Of a DNA stretch of 64,000 nucleotides, positions 12,634 through 25,000 are shown in pieces. The notes below the pieces were generated by a model. That model worked only from the letters and a program-made list of their open reading frames with translations, searched no databases and had not been told where the DNA came from. Source of the DNA: Campylorhamphus procurvoides (Eukaryota > Chordata > Aves > Passeriformes > Dendrocolaptidae); assembly GCA_013396655.1 (NCBI GenBank), contig WBMV01000298.1, positions 244,108 through 308,107 on the forward strand, read 5' to 3'. Numbering within the stretch: the stretch's first letter is position 1; every line of letters begins with the position of its first letter. Made by a program: the position numbers and the translations under genes.

Positions 12634-15600
12634 GTAAGGACACGTTTTGAGTGGCTTGTTACAATTGAAACTTCTTAGTCCCTCCCCTTAAACTTCAATT
12701 GCCTGCTGAATCTCTTTCCGAACAAACCCCAAAATTGTTAAGTCTGTGTCATGTCACTTGACAATTCATTCCCTGCACTGATCTTTCAAAAAGTATTTCA
12801 TACATCTTTTCTTAAACCATTTCTCCCTCCCACCTGCTGTTTTGCTCCTTACTGTTCTGGAACAGCTGAGCTCCCCAGTTCTTCTAGAAGACAGCATGTG
12901 TGGAATTTTATCTGGGAATCCAAAGCCCCTGTTGCTGTATCAAGCAGGTACTTTTGGCCAGTCTGCTTTAATCTTGTTATACTGAGGGTCAATGTGTGGT
13001 CCAGGAAGCAAATACAAGAACGCACAACCATAGGCAGCACGCGTTCCCATACAGCTGACAAGCACGGGTCTGTGTGGGTGGTATAGGGACCCCCAAATGG
13101 CATACATTTTGACGATTAGCAGTTTATTAACTCATTAACAGACGAATATGACTGTACTTATAACAGTAAAGCTAATTTTGCTTACTGAAGTTCTAATAAT
13201 TATCTGCCTACACATACCAGAAATGTGTATCACGCGGTCAGCTGTCCTCTCCCTCCAAGTTTCAGTGTTCTCTTAAAGGCCAAGCAGCACTACTGAATGG
13301 CAGTTTTCACCTTAGGTTTGTTGCATACACCTCAGTCATCTCAGACTGAAACCAGTAACTGTTGATGGATGCCCTTTAAGTTTTGAACTTGAAGAAGTCA
13401 AATCCAAAGTGCCTACTGATGCTTAACTTGGAATCTGACTGGCCAGCTTCAGTTTCACTTCTTTATTTAAGCTTGGCTATTTGCTGAATATTAAAAAAGA
13501 ACGTTTTCTGCTAAATGGCTGAAGTTAAAGGTTCATATGAAGTCTTCTACTTAAACTTCTGGAAAGAGCACACAAAATGAACAGGGACTTGTGAGGAATA
13601 ATTATAAAGGAAAATTAATTCCTCACTGTGTACATATGAAGGCTTAGCTGTTGTAAGTTAGCTTTGACAACTGTATCCTTAAAAGAGACAAATATGTAAT
13701 GCCTTGAAAATAACAAAAGCAGACTTGCAGAGTGAATTAAATGCAATCAACTGGTGAAAATCTGTGTACTTCAGTTAACTGCTTGGTTTATTTAAAAAAG
13801 ACATCTTTGAAAGTAAATTAAAGCACTTTGGTAAATACAATCTCTCATAACTGATACTACTCAGCCAACAATTTTAGGTTTATGTTTTAAGTTGTTGAAA
13901 ATCTATATTAATATCCTTTCTGAATGCTAGAATATACAAGCTTCTGTTGCCATTAAACAACTGTCTCTGACCCCAGTAAACCCAAAAACAGGAGGAACTG
14001 GCTCCATAAGATGACTTGCATGATCAGTGAAAGATACATTTAAACTACTAAAATAAAATCTGTCTTTCCAGAGTAACCCAGTCCTGGCTACGTTGCTTCA
14101 GAGCCCATCTCTAGACGTGTGCTTTTCCCGGACAGTTCTTCAGTTGACCACAGAATCGTCCTAAGAGTTTATGTGAAGTGGGAAATACTTACTATTGCTA
14201 GGGAATGGATAAAGTTCCTCTTTCTCACAGAATTTTGAAAAGCCTAGCATTGTCAGTATTTCCCTTTTGTTCTTCTATACTTTTATTTTGTTGGAAAACA
14301 AACATCAGCTGTGTCTTTGACTGTACCAGAACAATCCAGGGGTCATGATGACAGAGGGTGATGGGCACTGCCAATACTGCTGTCTCCAGCAGAGCAGGAC
14401 GGGGTAAAGCAGGTGGTTGTTGTGTCTGCCCAGCAGATGTGAAGTCTCTAAACTGATGGAATTTGCATCTCTTCTCAGATAGTAATGTGCAATTACTGTC
14501 AAATGTGCATGTGGCACATTTTTAGAGTAAATATAATCCCCAACAATGAAGATACAAACTAAAGAAACTTTAACTGAAGTAGAGAATGCAAATGGAAGCT
14601 CCTTCTGGTTTGCTGTGCAAGTCACTTCCTATGTTACAGATATGTGATGCTGCAGCATCCTCATGAAATAGTGCTATTTCTTTTTCAAAACATTGCAAGA
14701 TAAGTGACTAAAATCAAAAGCAGTAAAGCTGAGGATAAAGCAAGCAGATAGCAAAAAAATTGCATCTTAGGAAAATTAATTTCCTCTGAGTAGACTGTAT
14801 GGAGATTTGCTGTGTGAATGTGCCTTGTTTGGGGTGTTTTTTTACAGGAAAAGTGGGCTGACATGAAATAATACTGTGCAGAGGCTCTTAAAGAAATTTG
14901 AGCTCACCCTGGGCTTTTGCCAAGCTCTCTGAGAAAGGTCAACATACTCAAGTCAAACTACAGTGTTTCACCTGCTTGAGAGGTCAAGGGAAGTGTTGCA
15001 TAAACTGACAAAACATGTGACCAAAGATTCTAAAAGCTGCTTTCAGCTTTCAATTTCTCTATATTGAATCACCTCCCAAACAGCAGCTTTTGCTTAACAG
15101 CTTCCTTGCGGGGTTCTTACTGAACACTTGTAAACACGACTCTTCTGAATGAAAGTGTTTCATGTGCTCTCACTTACTCAGTGTGCTCACATGTGCCTGT
15201 GTGGGGCCAGTGCAGATGAACGTACAAGGCAGAGCACCTTCTCAAAACAGCCCAAAGGCAGGCACCTCTCCTTGAGCAAGATCTCTTTCATTTAGAAGCC
15301 ACTTTATCAGTAGGCTTTCCCAGAAGTTGTTTTGTCAATTGGACTGATATTCCTGTAACCAGTAGTGTCCTATTAACACAGCCTTGCGTTTCGTAAGAAT
15401 GAATAGCTACAGAGCTGCTGAAAGGCACTCAAGTGCTTTGGAAGCTTGTGACCTGCAGTTGCATTATTGAGGGCATTATTCATGTGATGTTGGCTTTAAG
15501 TTGTCCTCACTAGCAATAAACTACATTGCAGAACCCCTCTATTTTCAGTGTCTTACCCTTGTACCTTACTGATGTCACAGTCTTGTTACACTTCCTACCC

Positions 15601-15650
15601 CGTTCCTTTTCTTTGCAACCCGTTACGAATCTTTGAGAGTTGTTTATGTT
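12634..15650. other. Intergenic region upstream of the SNX14 promoter
   Basis: No exon, RNA gene or recognised transposon. Sequence stays AT-rich until about 15.6 kb, where it turns GC-rich. Distal regulatory elements cannot be recognised by eye. Confidence 0.5.
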
Positions 15651-15839
15651 TTTTTGGGCGCCCCCCCGCCACTGATCGGTTCTGTTCAGTCACCACCTAA
15701 ATATAGCCCGTTTAATCAGACGCAGCAGGTCCTCGCTGCCCAGAACCCGGGTATTATTTATAACTAGGTAAGCCTCCCATCACCGGGGGCCTTCTGTTTA
15801 GGGACGGGCTGTGTTACACACCGTGGCTCCAAACCCCAC

Positions 15840-15871
15840 GGGGGCCTGGGGGGTGCTGGGGGGAGTTGGGG
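15840..15871 (+). other. G-quadruplex-prone run at the edge of the assembly gap
   Basis: Four G runs of 5, 6, 6 and at least 4 bases (15840-15844, 15848-15853, 15858-15863, 15868-15871) are separated by loops CCT, TGCT and AGTT. The last run abuts the N block. This meets the usual G3+N1-7 quadruplex pattern and probably explains why sequencing stopped here. Confidence 0.8.
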
Positions 15872-15977
15872 NNNNNNNNNNNNNNNNNNNNNNNNNNNNN
15901 NNNNNNNNNNNNNNNNNNNNNNNNNNNNNNNNNNNNNNNNNNNNNNNNNNNNNNNNNNNNNNNNNNNNNNNNNNNNN
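15872..15977. other. Assembly gap (106 N)
   Basis: A run of N inside the promoter/first-exon island. It must contain the SNX14 start codon and roughly the first 39 codons if exon 1 is as long as in mammals. The number of N may not reflect the true gap size. Confidence 0.97.
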
Positions 15978-16003
15978 GGCGCCGCCACCATCCTCCTCAA
16001 CAG
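15978..16003 (+). CDS. SNX14: SNX14 exon 1, 3' part (5' part in gap)
   Basis: Eight codons (GAATILLN) plus AG precede donor AG|GTACCG. The split Arg codon is completed by exon 2. The residues continue a hydrophobic segment and match the LLLNR end of mammalian exon 1. The start codon is not visible. Confidence 0.85.
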
Positions 16004-19000
16004 GTACCGCCAACGGGCCTTGCCTTCCCCCTTCCCCTTCCCCTGGTCTTCCCTCCCCTCACCCGCGTAATGCCGCCCTGCCGCTGTGTCTGCAAGGTAT
16101 CTCCACGTTTTGATGGTCTTCTGGTCGTTCGTGGCTGGTGTCGTCACCTTCTACTGCTCCCTAGGACCGGATTCCCTCCTGCCCAATATTCTTTTCACGA
16201 TAAAATATAAGCCCAAAGTAAGTATGTCGGGAGCAGCGTTTAGGGATAGGCGTTTATACTGGGTAGCAGTTCTGGTGTAATTCCAGGCGCTTTCGGAAAT
16301 ACTGCACGTCTGTACAGCTCAAATCCTGCTGAGGGATGTTTTATAGCAAATAAGCAATGATGAGGCCTTTGGGTTCTTCACACGTTCCTGCATAGCCTCG
16401 TCAAATCCACCTATGGCTGCAAAGCCGGTTTTTGGGAGTGTTTCATGGATGTTGTTTCCTCTCTTGCTCATTTTACGGCTTTGAGTAATTGTAAATATAT
16501 ACCTTTTAAACATTTGAGTAGCAGGCAGCGGACAAACGATGTAGCTGTTTGCTCTTTTAGTGAGGCTTTTCCTTTTCTCAAGATGCCCTTCCTTTGGCAA
16601 GCCAGTGCTGAGTCTTCTTTGCTCCCTGTTATTGGAATTGTGTAAGTGGTACTGCATTTCAAAGAGAAAAACATTCCCAAAGCAAATTGCTGTTTTCTAT
16701 CTTAAAATGATTTAATGTAGAATTTCATAGGGCTAAAAAGTTACAGTTGCAGTAGTTCAAGGCTATGAGTAAGTCAAGTTATGCAGAAAACCCAGCTGGT
16801 CTGTTATTAGACCGACTAACCTATAGGGAGATGAGATGTGAAAGGGTGTCTTGTGTCCTCACATTTTGTTTCAGTGGAAGCAATTTTTGTTTGGTTCACT
16901 TGTTTCTCTTAATACGCCTTGTTACCTTGTTTTCCTGCTGGGAGAACAACACTGTCTTTATTCAGTTCTCTGTAATAGTATACTCCAAAAGGAGATTCAG
17001 GAATGTGTCGGTATGGTAATAGAGTTATTATTTTGAAGAATGTAAACTTGTCCAGGTATGTTCTCTTAGCAGTTAGAATTGCCGGAGCTGTTTCCCCACG
17101 GTCACAGTTGTGCTGTATGTGGCAAGGTCAAATGCAAGAGGCACAGGTAAATTAAATCTGTGGCACCAGTAAGCTTAGTATTGCTGACATTTTACATATT
17201 GCAGTAGGAAACTTTAAATTGCATATTGTTACATAAACTTTTCCATGCTCTCCTACAGACCTACTTTGCTTCTGGAAAATTATCAGCCATGGCTGGATCT
17301 GAAAGTGCCTTCCAAGGTTGATGCATCGCTCTCAGAGGTAATTGGTACATCATTTCTTTAGTAACTTAGAGTTCTGTGGGTTCTTATTACATGTCTTTTA
17401 GACCTCTTTCTTCTGGTTCAGTAAATAGCTCAGATTTACTTCCCAGGTATTTTAACTTGCTCATGTGAAAGTCAAATCAAAAGAACATATGCTGGAAGCA
17501 GAGAGGTGAGGTGTTAACAAGGATGTGATTGCTTGTGTGGTAGTGCACCTAGAACACAGAAGAAATATGTATGTTTAAAGTTAGAAGAATATTGGTAAGA
17601 ACAGTTGTAACTGAACATCTATGATTCTTGAAAAGCTGAGAATTTTTCCTGCTTGGTTTGCTGGAGCGGAGGGTAAGAGATGATTTGCTTCAGCCACAAA
17701 ATTTCTGTAATGAAGATGATAATTTGATGGTAGGGAGACTACAAGAAAGGTGGAAAGAGGCTATTTACAAGAGCATGTAGTGACAGGACAAGGAAGAATA
17801 GATTTGAATTGGAAGAGGGTAGGTTTAGATTACGTATTAGGAAGAAATTCTTTATTGTGTGGGTAGTGGGACACTGAAACAGGTTGCCCAGAGAAACTGT
17901 GGATGCTCCATCCCTGGAGGTGTTTAAGGCCAGGCTGGATGGAGCCCTGAGCAACCTGATCTAATGAAAGGTGTCTCTGCCCGTGACCAAGGCATCTGGA
18001 GGAGATGATCTTTAAGGCTGCTTTCAAACCAAACCATTCTGTGATTCTGTCAGTCTATTTAAAATCATCAGGCAAAGCTGTAACAAAATCTGGTTAAAAA
18101 AGAAATTAGTGGATTTACCTAAAGAAGAATAGCATAGGTATATTTTTAATAAGGCTGTAAATGAGGAGTTTTGTTTTGTTCTAATCTCTTTTTAAAAGAG
18201 CTATCTTAAGAGCATTTTTTGGGGGGGCTTTTTTTTTTCACTTGATTGATAATTGATGAAATATATTGGCAGCAAACAAATAAGCTTTTGTTGTTCTTTG
18301 AAGCTAGGAAGATACAAAAGCACATATGTACCTTAATATCCATTTATTTAGAATTCCAGCTTTGGAGTTCTGTGGCAGGAGGATGAACAATTGGCATGCC
18401 AGAAGTGAGAAGGTTTTTGTATGTCAGTTCTTGCAATTAACAAAATGGTTGATGAAGAGTATGTGTTTGTGGTATAAGCTATTACTTTAGTTCAGCTCTG
18501 TATGATGGTGTCCCAGGCATGGCCCACTTAAGGAATCGGAGAAGAATAAAAACCTTAAGGGAAGGGAGGGATGGACAGTTGAGAAATGTTTTTAAAAAAG
18601 AACAGATAACAACTCATTGACTTCCTTTAGTTTAATCAAGTGACTTTCTCTGCCATTTCAAAAGTGAACATTTGTTCTTTCAAATGTCTTAATCTGTTAT
18701 TTTTTTAAATAAGTTTAAGTGTACTAAAATGACAGTATTGCTGGATATCATTTCAAAAGGAGGCTTGAGCTTTAATAACAAAATATAAAATAAACAGTTC
18801 TATGTGTGTAACATTTTTAGAATTTTGAGGAACAAATAGATGTGACAGTTTACCAAAGGATGTGGTAAATGCTGAAGAACTGGCAATTTTTCTCCTTAGC
18901 TTAAATGGGAATTTAATGCTGAAAAGGTTCTTTTTAGTATCTTATTCATAAGAGATATGAGTAGATAGCATAGTTACCTTCTAAGACTGATCTGTAAAAT

Positions 19001-22000
19001 GTGTTGCTACACCTTGGCATTCTGTATTTGATTGCTGTTGCTGTAATTCTGCCTTTCCAAAGAGGTGAGTGTTTCTTTGCTGTTGCTTTGTATTTCAGTG
19101 GCATGTCCCAGGCCCTGCTTTATTTAGCGCTGTAGACACGGCTTTTGTGTATCTGTGCTGTGTTTCTCTTTCCTTTACCTTGGTGTGCTTAACTAGAGAG
19201 AAGTACCAGACTTGAGTTCTGTGCTGAGCCAGGCTAATCCTCTTCAATGGACCCCAAGGAGCAGTCTGAGGTACCTTTCTCAGCTGTGTGAGACAGATAC
19301 TATTGGGAATGAGAAATCTCATTGCACTGTTCCTCATTACAGCTCTTCTCTACTGGTTAAAAGGGTATCAGGGTTCTGCCCACACCACATTCCTCTTGAC
19401 CATCTACTTTGAGGATGCAGCTTGTAATGCTGGCCTGGAATTTGATAGCCTGCTTCAGGTTGGAAGGAGAGACTGCTCTTATTTTCTTTTGTGGGTTAGT
19501 CATACATTAGAGAGAAGCTGATACAGTGTGATCTGAATTAAGATTAATTAGATTCTAAAGGAGTACCCAGTGCAGCCTACATCTAGAAAGCAGATGCTTC
19601 AAACACTTGCAATAATTCTGGGATTTTTTTATTATGTATTAGTTTTTCTAGTTCTTCTCTTGTAAGTTGAAGAGTTTTGGCAAAATCTTCATTTCAAAAT
19701 GTTTCTAATTTGAACCAGTTGTATAACCTTTAAGCTTGTGTTTTCAAGTACTTTCAGAATAATTTAATGCACACTCAGATCAAAAGAAATCCAAGTTTTT
19801 CTCACAAGTATGGATTTTTTTCTCTCTTGGGTTGTGATGACAGTTTGTCTCAGTTTGCAAATTCTTAATCTTTTGCAGCCTTGTTTTAGTCTACCTAGCT
19901 GCAGTACATGGTTTAGAAGAATAAGAAAAATCCATACTTGGATATTCCTCCCCCCCAGTTATGTTTATTATTATAGTTGAACTCTAAACTGTCTTAATCA
20001 TACATCTATCAATATTTTATAGTTTGGGCTCTATCCTGCACAAAAATAATGCAGTGACTTAGGTATATAATTTTGTTTCTCCTTTCTAATCAATTTTGCA
20101 TTACGTTGGTTTCTTTGATGTTTTCTTTCTCTCTGAACTAGGACATGATATCTGTTGGTCAGTTTTATGTTGTATATAGTCCAGGTGCTGCAGATTGTAT
20201 AGAGGAGAATTTAATTCTACTGTTCTGTTAATGTACTCATCTTTTTCCTTACAATCTCATTTCTGCTACGTGAGGGATGGTTGCAAGTCAAATCTGTGGA
20301 AAGCTGCTCGGCTACTCTTGATTGGCATCACGAAAGAAATACCTTACAGGATCAAGGCACTGCTGTCTTTTGATCTCACAGTTTTTTCTTTAATTCTTCT
20401 CAGATTCTTGACTCGATTATGGGACTAGACTTTTTTGCTTTTCTAAAAGTAAGAAATGGACAAATGTGTGGCAAGAAATCAGTTACTGTCGGAACATGCT
20501 CTTTGCCATTCCTGAACTCTTGTAGCATGTAGCACAATGGGCTACACGCTTTCTTATTGGGAATGGCTAGTTCTACCCTCAGGAAGTGGTCTCAGCTATC
20601 TAGTTGGACTGGTTTTTTTTTAAGGCTTTATTATTGTCATTGTGGTTTGTTGTTCCTTCCCACTCTAATTTGGCCTTGTAGTTCTGACCTGCTACTGACT
20701 CAGTCATCACTCTGCTCTACAGTTCCTCCTCCTGACAGCTGGGGGTCACTTGTATGGCAGTCCCCAGAAAGCTTGTCTCAGCAGCAAAGACTGACTAGCT
20801 TGCAGTCTTGCAGTGTGTGCTAGAGAATAATTTCTCTTTTTTTTTTCTTCAGCTGCTGCTTCTATTGCTACCTGCTGCATTTGGTTTTACCCCTTGTAAT
20901 CTCTTTCCAATTCAAAGCTGCCCACGCAGAGTAGAAACAGTCATTTTGCAAAATGCTTGAAAATAGGTAGGCTTTAAATGAAATCAATCATCGTTTGTAA
21001 GTAAAACTGGAGAATAATAACTTACAGACAAGGAAGTGTCTTATCATTAGCTGTCATTCTTAGAGATGTGCCATCTACTTTTTTGGCATGGTGTAGTATG
21101 AGCAATTGAGTTTGCATAATATTGTTGATGTTGCTAGAATGGAAGTGGGTGCACATGTCCTGCTTTCCCAATGCTTCATCAAAGTGCAGTAGATGATGTG
21201 ACAGCTTTTTTTCTGTCTTACAGAATCACACTAAGTCTGGAATGCTCATAGGGTCCAAGAGAAAGCAGTATAAACTGCACGCCTTGAAATCCAGTTAGTG
21301 ACAGTCCATGGCCTGCTACTCCTTCAGTGCTTGTATTTTCCAGTAGGGATGATTTTACACCATAGCCCTCTTCTGTACAGCACCTTGGTTCAATAGAGCA
21401 TTATATATAACTGCCTCTGCCGTGTCATGTGTTTAGTAAACGTGCAAATAGGGGCAGCTTCCTGTGTGAACACGCATTTTTTTATTAAGGCCATATAGAT
21501 CACTTGAGTTCTAATAGAACATGTCTTGCCTTCTGATATCATGACCAGTGATAGGCAGACTCCAAGTGCATATTTCGTTAGTTGTGTGTCTCTGTGCATG
21601 CTGTCTCTGGCTCTTTGTTTAGTGGGATTATTGGCAAGGCATTGTCCTGTGGAGGCAGTACTATAAAGCCTGCTCTTACAGTGTGACTGTGGACGTGAAA
21701 CACTGGGAAGTCTGTAAAATGGTTCAACTGGAACTCAGTTACTACAGACATGGGATAAGTCTCAAGAAGACTTTGTCCAGAGTGGGAGCTCAGGCCTTTG
21801 CTTCTGTAAGGCACTTTTTTAAAAGAGTCTGCATTTTGTGCCTTGAAAGAGGTTTATTTCATTAGAAACTCTCCATGAACAAAAATAATATTGCAATACT
21901 GGTGAGACTTGAGATTTCTGTGGAGTGAATTGGTGGCTGATGTACTAGCAGTGCTATGGAAGGCATCAGGAAAATTTATTTGAGGGGCCTAATATGTTCT

Positions 22001-25000
22001 TAAGGCCAGTGTCCTGTGGTTGCTGACTGGAGCTGGATGTGATCTCCTTCCTGTTGTCTGAAGATTAACTTCCAAAGAAAGTTCTGTGGGATTTCTTAGT
22101 CTCTTCTAGACTAGGAATTAAAGCATCTGTTGTCATCTCCCCCCACCTTTCCAGTCACAGGACACTGGACAACTTGACACAACATTTATCTTACCCATCT
22201 GTCGTTAACATGTGATGGTATTACATTTTCAAGATCTATTACTGCTGTAGCACATAATACAGCACACAGGTGGGAGAAAAGACATTGTTGACTTTATATG
22301 GTCCATAACACAGATATCTAAAATTATCCCAAGGTGGAAAACATCTCTTCAGAGAGAGAGAAGAACAATGAAATGGAGCAGTTGAAAAAGAGAGTATCTT
22401 ACCAAATTTGAGTAGGTGATACTCTTAGTAGTAAAGACAGAAATTGAGTATTTTTTCATGAGCTGCTCAATTCTGAAGAATTGAAAGGGATTAAAAAGGC
22501 TTTTTCTTGACTGTGCTTTTATAATCATGAGAGGAGCAGAGGCTTGTAGTGCCCTAAAGATGCATAAATTTAGGTAATCTTGAATTCTTACGGTGCATAC
22601 AGTGTGAATGAGTGCAGCAGCAGATCTTGTAAGAAGAGTAACAGTTATTCTCGTAAATGACACATATATCAGCTGTTACATTCAGCTTTTTCTTTCAAAC
22701 AGATTTTATATTTTCCTTTGTACACAGTGGCTTTGCAGAACGTTTCCTTCTATAGAGTATGTCACAGTAGCCTCCCATAGCCACACATATATTATCTCTT
22801 ACTCCCCTGATCATCGCTGATGCTGGTGGAGACAAACTGACTTCTAAAGCAGTGATTCAAATTAAGGAACAGGCTGCAATGGGAAAAGGTAGTGTGGGTG
22901 ATACCCAAGGTTATAGTGAAGGAGGGAAAATCTCAAGAAAATTTCGTGCTTCCCTCTCCTTCCTCATGTTTTTTTGTCTTGGCACTGTTTTCCATTGTTT
23001 CAGAAGTTTTCATTTTACTGATCATGTTGCAACAAGTTTTTGTTTACTGATCAAGTACTGGAACAGGTACTTGAAGCTTGTGTGTAGACATAAGGAAAGG
23101 TGTCAAAGCTGAAGTCCTGCAAGCAGAACATATGAATGGGGTGGTGGCAGCCCACTGACTGAACAGGGACTGTCACCTCCTCTGCCCCTGTTCTTCTGTC
23201 ACACTGAAAGCCAAGCTGAACCAGGGCGTGCCTGTGACCTGACTGCAATAGTGCTGGTTCTTCCTGATTAACCCAGGTTTTCTGGCATGGGAAAGGCAAC
23301 CACAGGCTTGACCTGTGTTGAACAGGTTTGATGGAAAGGGTAGAAAAGATTCTTCTACAGAGATCTGCAGGGGCTAGGAACAGGATGGAGGAGGTCAGGA
23401 GGATACATATAGGACAAGGACTTTGAGAAGTAGTTAGGACTGGTTAGGACTTCAAGAGATGGCTGGACCATGAGGCAGGTTTTGTTGAAAGCTGTGATGC
23501 AGGATATGGAGAAAGGCAGATGACTTTCATAGGAATTGCTTTTTATGATGCCAATTTTGCTTTCTTTGAGAGTGGTGTCCTGACAGGATTGACTGTGCCA
23601 CCTTGAGAGTGGGGGAAAGCTGGAAAGAGTGGAGGTTTGGATGAAAAAGGATGATGTGTGTTAGTGTAGGATGGGTAGCTGTGCCTATGGGATGCTGTAT
23701 GCTAGGTCAGAGGAGAATAGGGACTGATCCGAAAAGTTAGGGAAGGGCTGTTTGAGATAAGATTATGTGTTTCGTAGCATTCACCTGACAGCAGCCATGG
23801 CACTGTGCTTCCTGTTACTGATCGTACTAGTGACAGATGTTTCTTGTTGATATCTGATGAAACCATCACTTTGTTGCTATCTGCCCAAAATACTGATTAT
23901 GATGCAAAATAGTTGATCTCCCAGTAAGATCGCAACTTACATGTTTATTTGTTAAAGTTTTATGGTGTATGAATTATGCTCTGTGAGTTTTGGAATGTGT
24001 TTGTGTTTTTAACTCTTCTAACAGGAATTTATAGTAAACTGTTTATTTTCTAACATGGTTGTCTTTGTTCTGCACAGGTGCTTGAGTTGGTGCTGGAAAA
24101 CTTTATTTATCCATGGTACAGGTATGAGCTTTATCTAAAGGTTATTATTTTTTAATATCATAAATATTTATCAATCTGTTTACAAAATAGTCACCTGAAA
24201 ATAAACATTTCTGTTTCTTCAGTGAGAAACAAAGCATGCTTTTGAGTGCTATGGTTTCATCATTTTATTGTCTGTTAGCAGAGTAGAACAGATCTTTTAA
24301 CAATTTAGGTATGATAGAAATTGTTCTGAAATTTGTATTTCATCCTAAAAACACTTTTATATTACTTATTTTTATATGTTCATTTTCTAATTACTGTTAC
24401 TTGGAAGTGTGTATGGATTGATTAAAATCTTTGTAAAAATGCAACCCCTCCCCCCTCTGAAATTTGCTTCCAGATTAGAAGCATACTGATCTATCATATT
24501 GCTTTAAAAATAAATTAATCACATGGTTTTAAAAAAGACAAAAATTCCACTTTTGATCAATATAGAAAAGGTACATGTGGCCAAGTTCTTGGAAATCATC
24601 TGGTGATTTGCTGAGTTTTAAGACTGAGTGGTTATGGTGCACTGACTAGAATAGTACTGTGTAAATGACTTATAAAATAGCGAATAAAGAAAAGACTGTG
24701 GCTAATTATTTTTTCTGGGAATCTTTTTGTTTTGGGGCTTTTTTTGTTGTACTTTTTATATTAATTAGTGCTGTGCAGTACTTTGTAGGAAGATATTAAT
24801 TGATCATGCTGACATAAATGTGTTAAAACAACATCTTGCCTTAATTCTGAATTTGACTTTTTCATTGGATGGAAATGTTCAGCTTATGCTAAAAAAAATA
24901 TGTATACTTTCCTTTAATTTACTCTGTGCATTTTTTTTTCCTGCCTCTCTGGGATCTAAAATTTTCTGGGTGGACTTACTTACCTCTTTGGTTTTTGATC

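Larger units (their letters stand above)
15651..16003 (+). promoter_or_regulatory. SNX14: SNX14 CpG/GC-rich promoter and first-exon region
   Basis: Composition changes sharply from AT-rich to GC-rich with repeated CpGs. GC-box-like CCCCCGCC occurs near 15663-15670, and no clear TATA box is seen, which is usual for a housekeeping-type promoter. The region runs into the N block (15872-15977) and ends at the exon 1 donor. The transcription start cannot be fixed, because part of exon 1 and probably some 5'UTR lie in the gap. Confidence 0.7.

Noticed and set aside
15764..16210. Open frames spanning the N block on both strands
   Set aside because: They run through unknown bases. Only the short in-frame piece ending at 16003 agrees with SNX14 exon 1.
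16319..16657. 112-residue antisense frame in SNX14 intron 2
   Set aside because: No domain, no splice signals and no resemblance to a known protein. It lies wholly inside an intron.
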